The translations under genes were made by a program, and so were the position numbers. Under the pieces are notes generated by a model that saw only the letters and a list, made by a program, of their open reading frames with translations, was not told the DNA's origin and did not search any database. From Dyadobacter sp. 3J3 (GTDB lineage Bacteria; Bacteroidota; Bacteroidia; Cytophagales; Spirosomataceae), in NCBI RefSeq assembly GCF_009801115.1, contig NZ_VTOL01000008.1, forward strand, positions 310,001 through 374,000: a stretch of DNA of 64,000 nucleotides, in the 5' to 3' direction. Positions 17,676 to 26,926 of this stretch are shown here, one piece after another; position 1 is the first letter of the stretch, and every line of letters starts with the position of its first letter.

Positions 17676-18692
17676 ATGAAAAAACTGTATATTCTTGCAG
17701 CGGTAATCTTGATGAACAGTTGCTCGCAAAAAAATCCGGGTGAAGAAAACCGATATAAAAATGGAGAATTCTTAAATCAGGTGGTAGCATTGTCTGATTT
17801 CAACTCCGAGTATGACGACTACAATATGAATTTGCCTTCAAATAAATCAGGGCAGACACATTTGATGTTTTCTTCCAAAAGACAAAAAAAAGAGTTTTTA
17901 AATCTGGTTTATTTTCCTGCCTCCTTTACTTACAATCAACATCTTGAATTAGAGAAATCGGTTGGTTCTAACATGATCAATTATGATTATTTTAACAGAT
18001 ACTCAATCGCTAATTCCCTTGCTGACCGGGCCAATGGCAATTTTAATGTATTCGGGCCAAAAGTATTGTCGTTTCAATACGATCTGATCTCTGACACTAA
18101 CACAACCGATATGATGCTCTTTTATGCAGATGACTCGGAAGGTGACATGCAGATAAAATACGTAGTCAATAATAACAAGGGAATGACAGGGCCTTTTAAA
18201 TTTGATCTTCTCAACTCAACAAAAGACGACGGCTACCCTAGCTTTTCCAGATTTGGAGACAAAATTTATTTCAGCTCAAACAGAGACGGGAATTTTGATA
18301 TTTATGAATTGTCTATTCCAAGAACTGAAAATGAAATTGTTACGGTTGAAAACCTGGTAAATCCGAAAAAATATGAGTTACGAAAAGTAGAAGAATTATC
18401 CAGTACAAGTGACGACAAGTGCCCATATTTTCAAGACAACATGATGGTTTTCGTATCTGACCGTCCCGGTGGAAAAGGCGGACAGGACATTTATTACGCC
18501 AGACTTGAAAACGGAAAATGGTCTGAGCCGGTAAATGCCGGAGACCGAATCAATACGTCAAGCAACGAGTATCGGCCGATTGTACCCTCAACCAATAATT
18601 TTTCGTATCGACTGGTCTTATTTTCTTCCGACCGTCCGGGTGGAAAAGGCGGTTATGATTTATATATGTCGGGCCTGACTGAAAAATGGTAA
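17676..18692 (+). CDS. PD40/TolB-like beta-propeller lipoprotein
   Basis: The product is 338 residues. MKKLYILAAVILMNSC gives a lipobox with Cys16. The C-terminal half carries three WD40-like PD40 units typical of TolB-type propellers: DGYPSFSRFGDKIYFSSNR, DKCPYFQDNMMVFVSDRPG and a last SSDRPGGKGGYDLYMSGL. The SDRPGGKGG-D-Y motif is frequent in Bacteroidota OmpA/PD40 proteins of the cell envelope. The function is unknown; binding of an envelope protein or peptidoglycan fragment is possible. The N-terminal 150 residues have no recognised fold. It is convergent with the MutS-like gene. Confidence 0.85.
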   Translation: MKKLYILAAVILMNSCSQKNPGEENRYKNGEFLNQVVALSDFNSEYDDYNMNLPSNKSGQTHLMFSSKRQKKEFLNLVYFPASFTYNQHLELEKSVGSNMINYDYFNRYSIANSLADRANGNFNVFGPKVLSFQYDLISDTNTTDMMLFYADDSEGDMQIKYVVNNNKGMTGPFKFDLLNSTKDDGYPSFSRFGDKIYFSSNRDGNFDIYELSIPRTENEIVTVENLVNPKKYELRKVEELSSTSDDKCPYFQDNMMVFVSDRPGGKGGQDIYYARLENGKWSEPVNAGDRINTSSNEYRPIVPSTNNFSYRLVLFSSDRPGGKGGYDLYMSGLTEKW

Positions 18693-18737
18693 GAAGTTAC
18701 CTTTATTGACGTAAAACAGAAGATCTATTTTATGGTA

Positions 18738-20588
18738 TCAGGAATTTTCTTCAGCATAAGGTAAAATCTTGATGCCACTTTTTTTCATTAATTCACGGGC
18801 ATTAAAGTCTTTACATATTCCTTGGGTCAACGCATAGTCAAAAATAATTTGGCCATGCTTTATTTCACTGTTAAAGCTGAAATTCGTAACAGTTTTCTGA
18901 TTGGCCGTTAATTTCGCCAGTTCCAGATCGTGTGTTGAAATAATACCAAAAGCATTAAGCTCACTCAATTGTTTTATAAGTGAAGCACCTCCGGCATAGC
19001 GATCCTGAGAATTAGTCCCTTTAAACATTTCATCCAAAAGAAAAAAAACAGGTTCACCGCTTGTAACCAGGTGCAAAAGTTGTTCAATTCTTTTAAGTTC
19101 AGCATAAAAAGAAGAAATACCCTCTTCGAGATTATCCTGTGTTCGCATACTGGTAAATATTTTCAGATGCGAAACGCGGCCTGAACTGGCACAACAAGGT
19201 GCTCCCATTAAGGCCAGAACCAGATTTACACCAACGGATCTCAAAAAAGTACTTTTCCCCGCCATGTTTGATCCTGTGATCAAAGCAATTTCTCCCCTTC
19301 CATTTAAATTAAAATCGTTACATACTCTTCTTTCGCTACTAATTAAAGGATGCCCGAGTTCTTTAAAATCTATGATATAAGGTTCCATCGTTATTTCAGG
19401 GAAAGTGAAGGTCTGATTTGAATAGGCAAAACCGGCAAGGCTGCTTAAAACCTCAAACTCACTCACCGCAGATGCCCATGAAATTAGAAAGGGTCTGTTC
19501 CTCTGCTTCCATTTTTCTGTCATGATGATCAGATAAACATCAAAAAACCAAAGGCTATTGAAAATTCCATAAAAATCATTTTTTCCAATTGAGCCCTTTG
19601 TCCCTTTCATCTGAAAAATTTCCATTATTCTTAGCAATCCATTGATTTCTATGGATGCAGAATACCCGTGCTGACTGAAAGTTGACCGAAGATGGTTTAA
19701 TAAAGGTGAATTAAATTCCTCTCCTTCAATTTTTCTGATGAGCGCCTGATAGCCTCCCAGCGTCTTAATATTAACATGTGTACTGTCAATAATTTCCTCA
19801 GCAATAGGCCTTATTCTTTTCAAAACACGCCGGTTAACAAAGAGGCTGATGACTAATGGAATGATGTAATATATAGAAAAAGAAACCGTAGATAACAGAC
19901 CATAAACGAAATATACCACTGCTGATGTAGACAAAATTGACAGCAATACACTAACTAACAGATATTTATATTGATCAGAAAGTAACTTCGCTGGTTTTTT
20001 CACCCAGATCAACAATTTGTTATAGGCACTTTTTTTATTTTCAAACTGCATGCCGGATGCCTGGAAATCCTGTCGCCAATACAGTTTGGGAATAAGCTCT
20101 CTTATGGCCTCTTGCCTTTCCGAAATTTCCTCTCTGGATGCTGGCTCGGATAACCATTGCGCAAGCATTGCACTTCCGGATTCCGTGGTTGTACGGTTGA
20201 TAAGCTGAAAAAGTGAGTGTTTACCAAAAATGTCAAAATCTGATGTATAGGAATGATCGCGATTGGGAAATGTTTGCCCTGAATGGAAATCTGATAGTTT
20301 ATTTTCCTGTCTTAATATCTCATTTTCATTAATTTGAGTTAGAAAATCCGCATGATTTTTCTGTATCGAAAGTTTAAAGTATCGCCTGACAATTAAAACA
20401 AAAGCGAGTACACAAACCGGCGTAACAATAATCAATGGCTGGATTAATCTTTCATTTGCCAAAACGAGAATGACAACAAGAGAACAAATAAAAATCCCCA
20501 AACGAAAGCCCGAAGTCTTCTTTAAAATATTGGATAACGCCGCACTTGCTGCTGTGTACCGTTGAACATTATTTTTGTAATTAATCAT
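18738..20588 (-). CDS. Membrane-anchored MutS-like ATPase
   Basis: The product is 616 residues. The C-terminal third is a MutS-type ATPase: Walker A GSNMAGKSTFLR (near residue 435), Walker B FFLLDEMFKGTNS and the signature STHDLELA. Helical MutS core (domain III-like) precedes it. The mismatch-reading N-terminal domain of true MutS is missing. Instead there are hydrophobic helices near residues 28-68 and again near 208-255, so the protein should be tied to the inner membrane. MutS-like proteins with membrane helices are known from genome annotation in Bacteroidota, but their role is not established; mismatch repair is unlikely. It is transcribed alone. Confidence 0.88.
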   Translation of the reverse strand: MINYKNNVQRYTAASAALSNILKKTSGFRLGIFICSLVVILVLANERLIQPLIIVTPVCVLAFVLIVRRYFKLSIQKNHADFLTQINENEILRQENKLSDFHSGQTFPNRDHSYTSDFDIFGKHSLFQLINRTTTESGSAMLAQWLSEPASREEISERQEAIRELIPKLYWRQDFQASGMQFENKKSAYNKLLIWVKKPAKLLSDQYKYLLVSVLLSILSTSAVVYFVYGLLSTVSFSIYYIIPLVISLFVNRRVLKRIRPIAEEIIDSTHVNIKTLGGYQALIRKIEGEEFNSPLLNHLRSTFSQHGYSASIEINGLLRIMEIFQMKGTKGSIGKNDFYGIFNSLWFFDVYLIIMTEKWKQRNRPFLISWASAVSEFEVLSSLAGFAYSNQTFTFPEITMEPYIIDFKELGHPLISSERRVCNDFNLNGRGEIALITGSNMAGKSTFLRSVGVNLVLALMGAPCCASSGRVSHLKIFTSMRTQDNLEEGISSFYAELKRIEQLLHLVTSGEPVFFLLDEMFKGTNSQDRYAGGASLIKQLSELNAFGIISTHDLELAKLTANQKTVTNFSFNSEIKHGQIIFDYALTQGICKDFNARELMKKSGIKILPYAEENS

Positions 20589-20809
20589 AAATTTTCTCTT
20601 CCCAAATTAACATGAATGATTTCAGCATATTCCTTGCTATTAAAGTTTATAAATTAATAAGATTTTAACTATATAATCAGAAAGTCTGATACGATAAGTA
20701 ATGTATTTCAATAAATTCCATTGCTATAATTGTCTCTGGTATCGTTTTTGTACTATGTTTTAAAAGGATATTATTCCAGTGAATTTTACAAAATAAAAAT
20801 ATAGTAATC

Positions 20810-20944
20810 ATGGGAACTACGAAAAAAATAATCGGATTGGGCGTTGTAACGGGCATTGTTGTATTTGCCTTCTTACGATCATTTAGCGAAAAAATGAATC
20901 GCAAATCACTTGGACAGAAGAAAGCGGAAGTTCAGCTGACGTAA
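20810..20944 (+). CDS. Small single-pass membrane protein, 44 residues
   Basis: An ATG at 20810 opens a 44-codon frame ending in TAA at 20942. It has one membrane helix (IIGLGVVTGIVVFAFLRSF, residues 7-25) with a short Lys-containing start and a basic C-terminal tail (MNRKSLGQKKAEVQ). The positive tail suggests the C-terminus stays inside. A strong terminator 30 bases downstream supports a real, separately transcribed gene. No family recognised. Confidence 0.65.
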   Translation: MGTTKKIIGLGVVTGIVVFAFLRSFSEKMNRKSLGQKKAEVQLT

Positions 20945-20974
20945 GCCAAGGAACTTAAAAAATATTAAAAATCC

Positions 20975-21020
20975 AAAACAGTCATCCGCCAAAATTATTG
21001 GACTGATGGCTGTTTTTTTT
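20975..21020 (+). terminator. Intrinsic terminator of the 44-residue gene
   Basis: AAAACAGTCATC (20975-20986) pairs with GATGGCTGTTTT (21005-21016) with one G-T pair, followed by a T8 run. Confidence 0.88.
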
Positions 21021-21085
21021 AGATTTTAAGAATTCTTTATCACTTCAAATCTATTTTTTAGTCATAATAGTAATCACTTTTCTGC

Positions 21086-21111
21086 TTTGGTGGATTCAAC
21101 TCATAAATTTG
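21086..21111 (+). promoter_or_regulatory. Candidate promoter of the M28 peptidase gene
   Basis: A perfect -7 element TAAATTTG lies at 21104-21111, with TTTG at 21086-21089. The 14-base gap is shorter than usual. The ATG follows 61 bases later. Confidence 0.5.
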
Positions 21112-21172
21112 CTATATTGGACTGGTCACTTGAATGATATAAAAACATAAACAAAGCTCAAATAACCTTTCT

Positions 21173-22813
21173 ATGCGTATCAGGACTCTACTCCCATTTT
21201 CTCTTTTTTGCATTTCATTTTTTTCTGCTTTATCCCAAAACCTGAAACTGGATAAAAACACCAAAGCCGCTTTAAACAAAGTCGATACCGCAATAATAAA
21301 AAGAGATATTACCTATCTGGCCGATGATAAGTTAAAGGGAAGACTTCCCGGAAAAGAAGGTTTTCAAATGGCAGTAGATTACGTTGTCGATCAATATAAA
21401 CAAATAAGATTAACACCAGCGGGTGACAATGGTACATTTGTACAAAAACTAATTCTCCGAAAAGCGACGATTAATTCAAAATTATCGATGGCTGTGCTTA
21501 AAGATAAAAATGGGAATGAGGACACTCTGGTTATTGGAAAAGACATTACGATATTACCCAATGCCTTGCAGGCAAAAACAATGGCAGAAGCCCCACTTGT
21601 ATTTGCCGGATATGGAATTGAAGTTCCAGGAAAATATTCTGATTATGACGGATTGGATGTAAAAGGAAAAATCGTAATTGTGCTATCCGGCGCGCCGCAA
21701 AGGCTGCAATTACCTTCCAGTATCCAGGCGCATTTTGGTAATCCTGCATCCAAAATGCTGATTGCAGCTTCCAAAGGGGCCATTGGTGTGATCGTAAGTA
21801 CGGCCGTTCCTGTTGGAGCGAATATGCTTGGAAATGGTATTACCGTGGCTATGGATCCTGCCAAAACAGCAGTTGTAGGTCGGAATTCTCTTGGAAAACT
21901 TCAACTAAGTGCTCGTGTACCACACGCAGAACTACTACGGATGTTTATGAATTCCGGAAAAAATCTAAAACAGGTTTTAGCTGTTTTGGAACAAGGAAAG
22001 CCATCCGCTTTTGAATTACCGCTGTCTTTCCAAGTGCAATATACGAGCGAATATAAGGACGTGGAGAGCTATAACGTTATTGCCAAAATTGAAGGGACAG
22101 ATCAAAATCTGAAAAATGAATTTGTAATCCATACGGCCCATCTGGATCATGTAGGCATTGCAACGCCAGTTAAAGGCGATTCTATTTATAATGGGGCACA
22201 TGATAACGCCTCTGGTGTGGCTTGTCTGCTAGAAATTGCCCGAATTTATAAAAGAACAGGTGTAAAACCCCGCCGGTCTGTTTTGATTGTAATGACAACT
22301 GCCGAGGAATTGGGATTGTTGGGATCCGCCTATTTTGCAGCCTATCCGACGGTACCAAAATCACAAATCGTGGCTGACATAAACACCGATATGCCAACAC
22401 TTATTGCTCCGCTTTTATCGGTAGCGCCTCTTGGTGCGGAGCATTCCGGTATAGATCAACATGTTGCTTTTGCCTGTGCTGAGCTGGGAATTGAAAAACA
22501 AAAAGATCCAATGCCAGAAGAAGCAAGGTTTGTACGAAGTGATCAATATAGTTTTGTACTGGAAGGGATACCTGCACTACATATCAAATACGGGACAAAA
22601 AGCCTCGATCCTTCTTTTGATCTGGTCAGGTTTACCAAACAATGGAGAGATGCCAATTACCACAAACCATCCGATGAAATCACCAACGGATTCGATTTTG
22701 AAGCAGCAAAAAAATATGTACAACTTAACTTTCTGATCAGCTATTCCATAGCGCAAACTACGGCAAGACCCAAGTGGAATCCTGGTGATTTTTTTGGGAA
22801 TACGGTACAATAA
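21173..22813 (+). CDS. Secreted M28-family zinc aminopeptidase with PA domain
   Basis: The product is 546 residues with a signal peptide (MRIRTLLPFSLFCISFFSAL...SQ). An inserted PA (protease-associated) domain lies at about residues 130-230 (LVFAGYGIEVPGKYSDYDG, KGKIVIVLSG). The M28 catalytic domain follows with zinc ligands and catalytic acid in order: His and Asp in HTAHLDHVG and GAHDNASG, Glu-Glu in TTAEELGLLGS, Asp in INTDMP and His in NYHKPSDE. All key residues are present. It should remove N-terminal residues from peptides in the periplasm or outside. It is a single-gene unit. Confidence 0.94.
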   Translation: MRIRTLLPFSLFCISFFSALSQNLKLDKNTKAALNKVDTAIIKRDITYLADDKLKGRLPGKEGFQMAVDYVVDQYKQIRLTPAGDNGTFVQKLILRKATINSKLSMAVLKDKNGNEDTLVIGKDITILPNALQAKTMAEAPLVFAGYGIEVPGKYSDYDGLDVKGKIVIVLSGAPQRLQLPSSIQAHFGNPASKMLIAASKGAIGVIVSTAVPVGANMLGNGITVAMDPAKTAVVGRNSLGKLQLSARVPHAELLRMFMNSGKNLKQVLAVLEQGKPSAFELPLSFQVQYTSEYKDVESYNVIAKIEGTDQNLKNEFVIHTAHLDHVGIATPVKGDSIYNGAHDNASGVACLLEIARIYKRTGVKPRRSVLIVMTTAEELGLLGSAYFAAYPTVPKSQIVADINTDMPTLIAPLLSVAPLGAEHSGIDQHVAFACAELGIEKQKDPMPEEARFVRSDQYSFVLEGIPALHIKYGTKSLDPSFDLVRFTKQWRDANYHKPSDEITNGFDFEAAKKYVQLNFLISYSIAQTTARPKWNPGDFFGNTVQ

Positions 22814-23237
22814 TGTATTGTTCTATTTCCTCAAAATGGGTCCGATCTTAACTAAAATATTTTTATGTGTAAGCTTTGCTCAAACTTGCAAACAACCAAA
22901 GTTCCGGATCGCCATACGCAAAACCCTGACGTAAAGATCAGAAAACCTTTACGAGCAACTCTGACAGACCTTACCTGATGAACATAAAATTTTGTGATTC
23001 AATAAAAAATGAATCCAATTTTCAAATATTTTAAAAGACATATAAAACTCTGCCTGAAAATCAAATAGTTAATTGCTTAGTATTTAGAATTCCAATTATT
23101 AAAAAATGAGTCACTTTGGGAAGCAGTTCCAAACGGTGACAGAAACTTTTTTATTAAAATCAGGAACAGCAAGACTTTTTTCTAAAATAAGACGGGAGGT
23201 GAAAATACGGTTCAGTTTTTCAACGCAAATAAAGTTA
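22814..23237. other. Intergenic stretch, no gene seen
   Basis: About 420 AT-rich bases upstream of the Crp-like regulator. No coding resemblance, RNA gene or clear repeat was found on either strand. Confidence 0.5.
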
Positions 23238-23265
23238 TTGCAGATATAAAAAGTCCGCACCTTTG
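23238..23265 (+). promoter_or_regulatory. Candidate promoter of the Crp-like regulator
   Basis: TTG at 23238-23240, a 17-base spacer, then CACCTTTG at 23258-23265 (one change from TAnnTTTG). An in-frame TTG at 23263 falls inside this element, so the real start must be the ATG at 23305. Confidence 0.6.
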
Positions 23266-23304
23266 TACGCTCAAACATCAAAAAGCCGGGCCAGGATATT
23301 TAAA

Positions 23305-23868
23305 ATGGAGGAATTCATAACATTTATAAAAACAATTATCTGGATAGATGATTTGGATCTGCAACTGGTACTTTCCAGGTGCAAAGAAAGGCAAATACCC
23401 AAAGGCAAAATGATTCTGAGAAAAGGGCAGATTGCGAACCAGTATTTTTTCATTGTGTCGGGTGGTATACGATTTTTTTATAACCGTAATGACCAGGAAA
23501 TTACAACCTGGGTGACGTTTAAGAGTGAGTTTTTTACCGAAATTTCAAGCCTGAATCCACAAAAGCCATCCAGGTTTAACATTGAAGCCATAGAAGACTC
23601 TAAATTGGTTGTCATTGACAAAAAAGACATGGATTTTTTATACGGCCATATAGCCGTTTGGGAAGAGTTTGGCAGAAAAATCTGGGAGGCTATGTCGGTG
23701 AGAATGATAGATCAGATCTTAAATTTCCAGACACTGACGGCCGAGGAGCGGTACCTGGAATTTATGAATAACCCTGAATTTTTACAAAAGGTACCGATCA
23801 AACAGTTGGCTGCGGTTTTGGGTATTACACCCAATGCACTAAGCCGGATCCGGAAAAACATCCGTTAA
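23305..23868 (+). CDS. Crp/Fnr-family transcriptional regulator
   Basis: The product is 187 residues from the ATG at 23305. The first 120 residues form a cyclic-nucleotide-binding-type beta-barrel (PKGKMILRKGQIANQYFFIV near residue 35, then SGGIRFFY). The short C-terminal part carries a helix-turn-helix (PIKQLAAVLGITPNALSRIR). The phosphate-binding motif of cAMP receptors is not conserved, as is usual for Bacteroidota members. It is followed in the same direction by a hydrolase with its own promoter and an NmrA-type reductase, which it may regulate. Confidence 0.9.
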   Translation: MEEFITFIKTIIWIDDLDLQLVLSRCKERQIPKGKMILRKGQIANQYFFIVSGGIRFFYNRNDQEITTWVTFKSEFFTEISSLNPQKPSRFNIEAIEDSKLVVIDKKDMDFLYGHIAVWEEFGRKIWEAMSVRMIDQILNFQTLTAEERYLEFMNNPEFLQKVPIKQLAAVLGITPNALSRIRKNIR

Positions 23869-23892
23869 ATTAATTTTCTACCATCTGGTAGT

Positions 23893-23921
23893 TTTGTCTT
23901 TTTAATCGCGTTTTACCTTTG
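23893..23921 (+). promoter_or_regulatory. Promoter of the hydrolase/NmrA operon
   Basis: TTTG at 23893-23896, a 17-base spacer and TACCTTTG at 23914-23921 match the Bacteroidota consensus exactly. The ATG of the hydrolase is 20 bases downstream. Confidence 0.78.
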
Positions 23922-23941
23922 AGTCTCTAAAAATTACAGCA

Positions 23942-24880
23942 ATGACTCATACAAAAGACAATACAACGGTATCCTGCAATCCTTATTCTGATGAGGAATT
24001 AATTAAACGTTTACCCGGTTTCACCAATCATTATGCAACTGTTAACGGTGTAACACTACATTACGTAGACGGCGGCAGCGGCACGCCTCTGATATGTTTG
24101 CCCGGCTGGCCCCAAACCTGGTATTCTTATCACCCTGTTGCGCTGGATCTTGCAAAATTATACCGGGTAATTATCATTGATATAAGAGGAATGGGTAGTT
24201 CCGAAAAACCTGAGTCTGGCTACGACAAGAGGACAATGGCTACGGATGTTCTGGCGCTTATTCAGCTACTTGGGCTTACAAAAATTCATGTCATGGGTCA
24301 CGATATAGGCGGCATGGTTGCCATGAGTTTTGCTTTTAACTTTCCCGGATTCACTGAAAAACTAATTATTTTAGATGGTTCTCATCCAAGCGAAGGCATG
24401 TTGCAAATGCCGTTGATTCCATTTCCGGGAACATTTAACGAAAAAATGGATGCGAATATGCCTTATGCATGGTGGATGGGATTTAACCAGGTAAAGGAAT
24501 TACCGGAAAAAATATTAGAAGGGCGTTTTCAATATCTGCTGGACTGGCTTTTTCAGTATGTAATGATCGATGACAGTAAAATGACCACATTTGAAAGAGA
24601 GGTGTATGCTTACTTTTATAATGAGACAAATAGCATTAGGGCTTCTAATGGTTGGTATCAAACCTTTGCACAGGATATTGAAGATGCAAAAAACTATCAA
24701 CAACTTACCATGCCCGTTTTAGGAATAGGTAGTTATGTTAGTTATAACTACATGAAGATGGGACTGCCATACGTAGCAAAAGATGTAAATGTCATAGGAA
24801 TTTTAGACAGTGGACATTACATGTTTGAAGAAAAGCCAGAACAAGTGGTTGACGCTGTTATCAACTTTTTAGCATCATAA
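23942..24880 (+). CDS. Alpha/beta hydrolase, epoxide-hydrolase/dehalogenase type
   Basis: The product is 312 residues without a signal peptide. It has the oxyanion motif LPGWPQTWYS, the Asp nucleophile in MGHDIGGMVA, and the catalytic His in DSGHYMFEEKP. An Asp nucleophile with the WPQ motif points to the epoxide hydrolase/haloalkane dehalogenase branch of the fold, which opens epoxides or carbon-halogen bonds through an ester intermediate. A Trp-Trp pair (YAWWMGF) is in the cap region. It has its own promoter and lies 26 bases before the NmrA-type gene, forming a two-gene operon, perhaps for detoxification. Substrate unknown. Confidence 0.9.
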   Translation: MTHTKDNTTVSCNPYSDEELIKRLPGFTNHYATVNGVTLHYVDGGSGTPLICLPGWPQTWYSYHPVALDLAKLYRVIIIDIRGMGSSEKPESGYDKRTMATDVLALIQLLGLTKIHVMGHDIGGMVAMSFAFNFPGFTEKLIILDGSHPSEGMLQMPLIPFPGTFNEKMDANMPYAWWMGFNQVKELPEKILEGRFQYLLDWLFQYVMIDDSKMTTFEREVYAYFYNETNSIRASNGWYQTFAQDIEDAKNYQQLTMPVLGIGSYVSYNYMKMGLPYVAKDVNVIGILDSGHYMFEEKPEQVVDAVINFLAS

Positions 24881-24906
24881 ATAAAACTCATATCAATAAT
24901 TCAGAA

Positions 24907-25803
24907 ATGAAAAAAGCGATTTTAGTAGCCGGTGCTACCGGTAATTTGGGAAATAAAATTTGCAGGGAACTAATAAAAAGAAACGCAGTCGTAAGTGCCA
25001 TAGTCCGAACGTCCGCCGACCCTGAAAAAATAGAAACTCTTACAAAAATGGGTGTAAGGATACTTGAAGTAGATTTAAACAACACGGAAGAAATAACGAA
25101 AGCACTTGCAGGTATAAATTGCGTGGTTTCCGCACTGGCAGGCCTTGGTGAGGTTATTGTTGATTTACAAAAACGAATTTTGGACGGTTCCCTTCAAGCT
25201 GGTGTTCAAAGATTTATCCCATCCGACTTTTGTACAGATTACAATGCTTTGGTGCCGGGGGAAAACAGGAATTTTGATTTGAGAAGACAATTTAAAGAAT
25301 ACCTGGATAGCACTTCAATAAAAGCATCTTCTATTTTTAATGGTGCTTTTGCGGATATTCTAAAATACAATACACCGGTGTTAAATTTAAAAGACAAGAG
25401 CATTGGCTACTGGGGAGAAAAAGCAGACTGGAAACTGGATTTTACCACCATGAATGATACCGCTGCCTTTACAGCCGAGGTGGCTTTGGACGACAACGCA
25501 CCCAGAGAATTACAGATTGCAAGTTTCCAGATCAGCCCCAATATGTTATGGAATGATGTGAAAGAAACAACCGGCCAGGAATTTAGGATACACCAGCTTT
25601 CCAGTCTTGAAGATTTTGCCAAATTTATCAAAAAACAAAGATCCGAAAACCCGGCTGGAGAAAATGAGTTATATGCCAAATGGCAGCAAAGCCAATATAT
25701 GTATTCGATGTTCTCGACGCAGCACAATCATCTGGCCAATGAACGTTATGAAAGCCTTATCTGGACAACAGGCTCAGCATATATAAAGTCATTTGTCAAA
25801 TAA
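24907..25803 (+). CDS. NmrA-like NAD(P)-binding reductase
   Basis: The product is 298 residues. It begins with a Rossmann motif (ILVAGATGNLGNKICREL, GxxGxxG) and has the isoflavone-reductase/NmrA-like pattern GVQRFIPSDFCTDY near residue 100. Members of this atypical SDR group are either NAD(P)H-dependent reductases or redox-sensing regulators. No HTH is present. It is translated from the same message as the upstream hydrolase (26-base gap) and may act on the same class of electrophilic compounds, which is inference. Confidence 0.88.
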   Translation: MKKAILVAGATGNLGNKICRELIKRNAVVSAIVRTSADPEKIETLTKMGVRILEVDLNNTEEITKALAGINCVVSALAGLGEVIVDLQKRILDGSLQAGVQRFIPSDFCTDYNALVPGENRNFDLRRQFKEYLDSTSIKASSIFNGAFADILKYNTPVLNLKDKSIGYWGEKADWKLDFTTMNDTAAFTAEVALDDNAPRELQIASFQISPNMLWNDVKETTGQEFRIHQLSSLEDFAKFIKKQRSENPAGENELYAKWQQSQYMYSMFSTQHNHLANERYESLIWTTGSAYIKSFVK

Positions 25804-25920
25804 AGTAAAAGTGAAGAGCTTATGTAATGGGCTACCCGACCCCTCAATATCCTGCCTAAAATTGAAAAATTATGCTGATTGTCGTATTTGACCTGTTGAA
25901 TAGTCGGATTTGCACCTCAC

Positions 25921-25947
25921 TTGTTTGAGACGATTTTTCTAAACTTG
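25921..25947 (+). promoter_or_regulatory. Candidate promoter of the RibD-like gene
   Basis: TTG at 25921-25923, a 16-base spacer and TAAACTTG at 25940-25947 (one change from TAnnTTTG). The ATG follows 45 bases later. Confidence 0.5.
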
Positions 25948-25991
25948 CATCATCAACCAGAACAGGTCAAAAACCTTTAATCTCAAATTCC

Positions 25992-26612
25992 ATGAGAAGG
26001 ATTATCATAAATGAATTCATGTCAATGGACGGCGTGATACAGGGGCCGGGTGGTCCTGAGGAAGACACAACAAATGGCTTTGAGCTCGGTGGCTGGTCCG
26101 CCACACAATGGGACGATATCATGCTGAAGCTGATGGATGAGCAAATGCAGCTGGATTATGATCTTTTACTGGGGCGTTTCACCTATGACATATGGGCACC
26201 CTATTGGCCGTCACAAAAAGGTCCGATTGCGGAAAAATTCAATGCCATCAAAAAGTATGTCGCCACGCAAACGCTTAAAGAGGCTAACTGGAATGGTACT
26301 ATTTTGTTGAACGAGGACACCATCGAACAAGTAAAAGCCCTAAAAAACAGTGATGGTACCGACCTGCAAATGTGGGGCAGCGCCGATTTTATCCAGTCCC
26401 TGCTGGAAAACTGTCTGATTGATCAGATGAATATCTGGATCTTTCCAGTGATTTTGGGTAAGGGAAAAAAACTTTTCAAAGAGGGCACCGTTCCTGGCAA
26501 TTTTAAATTGACCAGACACACCGTATCAACGACCGGTGTGATCATAACCACCTACGAACCAAATGGCAAAGTGCCGATCGGCCACGCCGGAGAAGCTTCG
26601 GTTGAGAGATAA
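25992..26612 (+). CDS. Dihydrofolate reductase/RibD C-terminal-like protein
   Basis: The product is 206 residues with the RibD_C fold signature: an N-terminal IIINEFMSMDGVIQGPGG, the middle DYDLLLGRFTYDIWAPYW, and LLENCLIDQMNIWIFPVILG then KGKKLF. Family members bind NADPH and resemble dihydrofolate reductase, but most stand-alone ones have no known substrate. It is cytoplasmic and transcribed alone. Folate or flavin metabolism should not be assumed. Confidence 0.9.
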   Translation: MRRIIINEFMSMDGVIQGPGGPEEDTTNGFELGGWSATQWDDIMLKLMDEQMQLDYDLLLGRFTYDIWAPYWPSQKGPIAEKFNAIKKYVATQTLKEANWNGTILLNEDTIEQVKALKNSDGTDLQMWGSADFIQSLLENCLIDQMNIWIFPVILGKGKKLFKEGTVPGNFKLTRHTVSTTGVIITTYEPNGKVPIGHAGEASVER

Positions 26613-26926
26613 TGATGGCAACAGGAAAATCTGCTCTGATTGAAACTTGCCTGTGCTGGAAACAATGCAATAGCAAATACTGATTTAGTATACTTAGCAG
26701 CAATCATGATAAATATTTCATTTTCAAAACTTTAAATAAGAAAATCGGAATGAAAATATTGAGAATTACCTCCCATTTATTATTTCCCTGATCGACTGAA
26801 TGTTAAATTAATGCTGTTTATTTTGATTTTATTTGGTATTTCTGTCAATTTTAATCTGTTTTACCCCTAAACATACTTGTGTACCGAGTCTGTTATGACT
26901 GTGGAATGAATTCTATTGATTTGAAA

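Noticed and set aside
23263..23304. A longer Crp-like regulator starting at the TTG at 23263.
   Set aside because: The TTG lies inside the predicted -7 element, so it would not be transcribed as a start.
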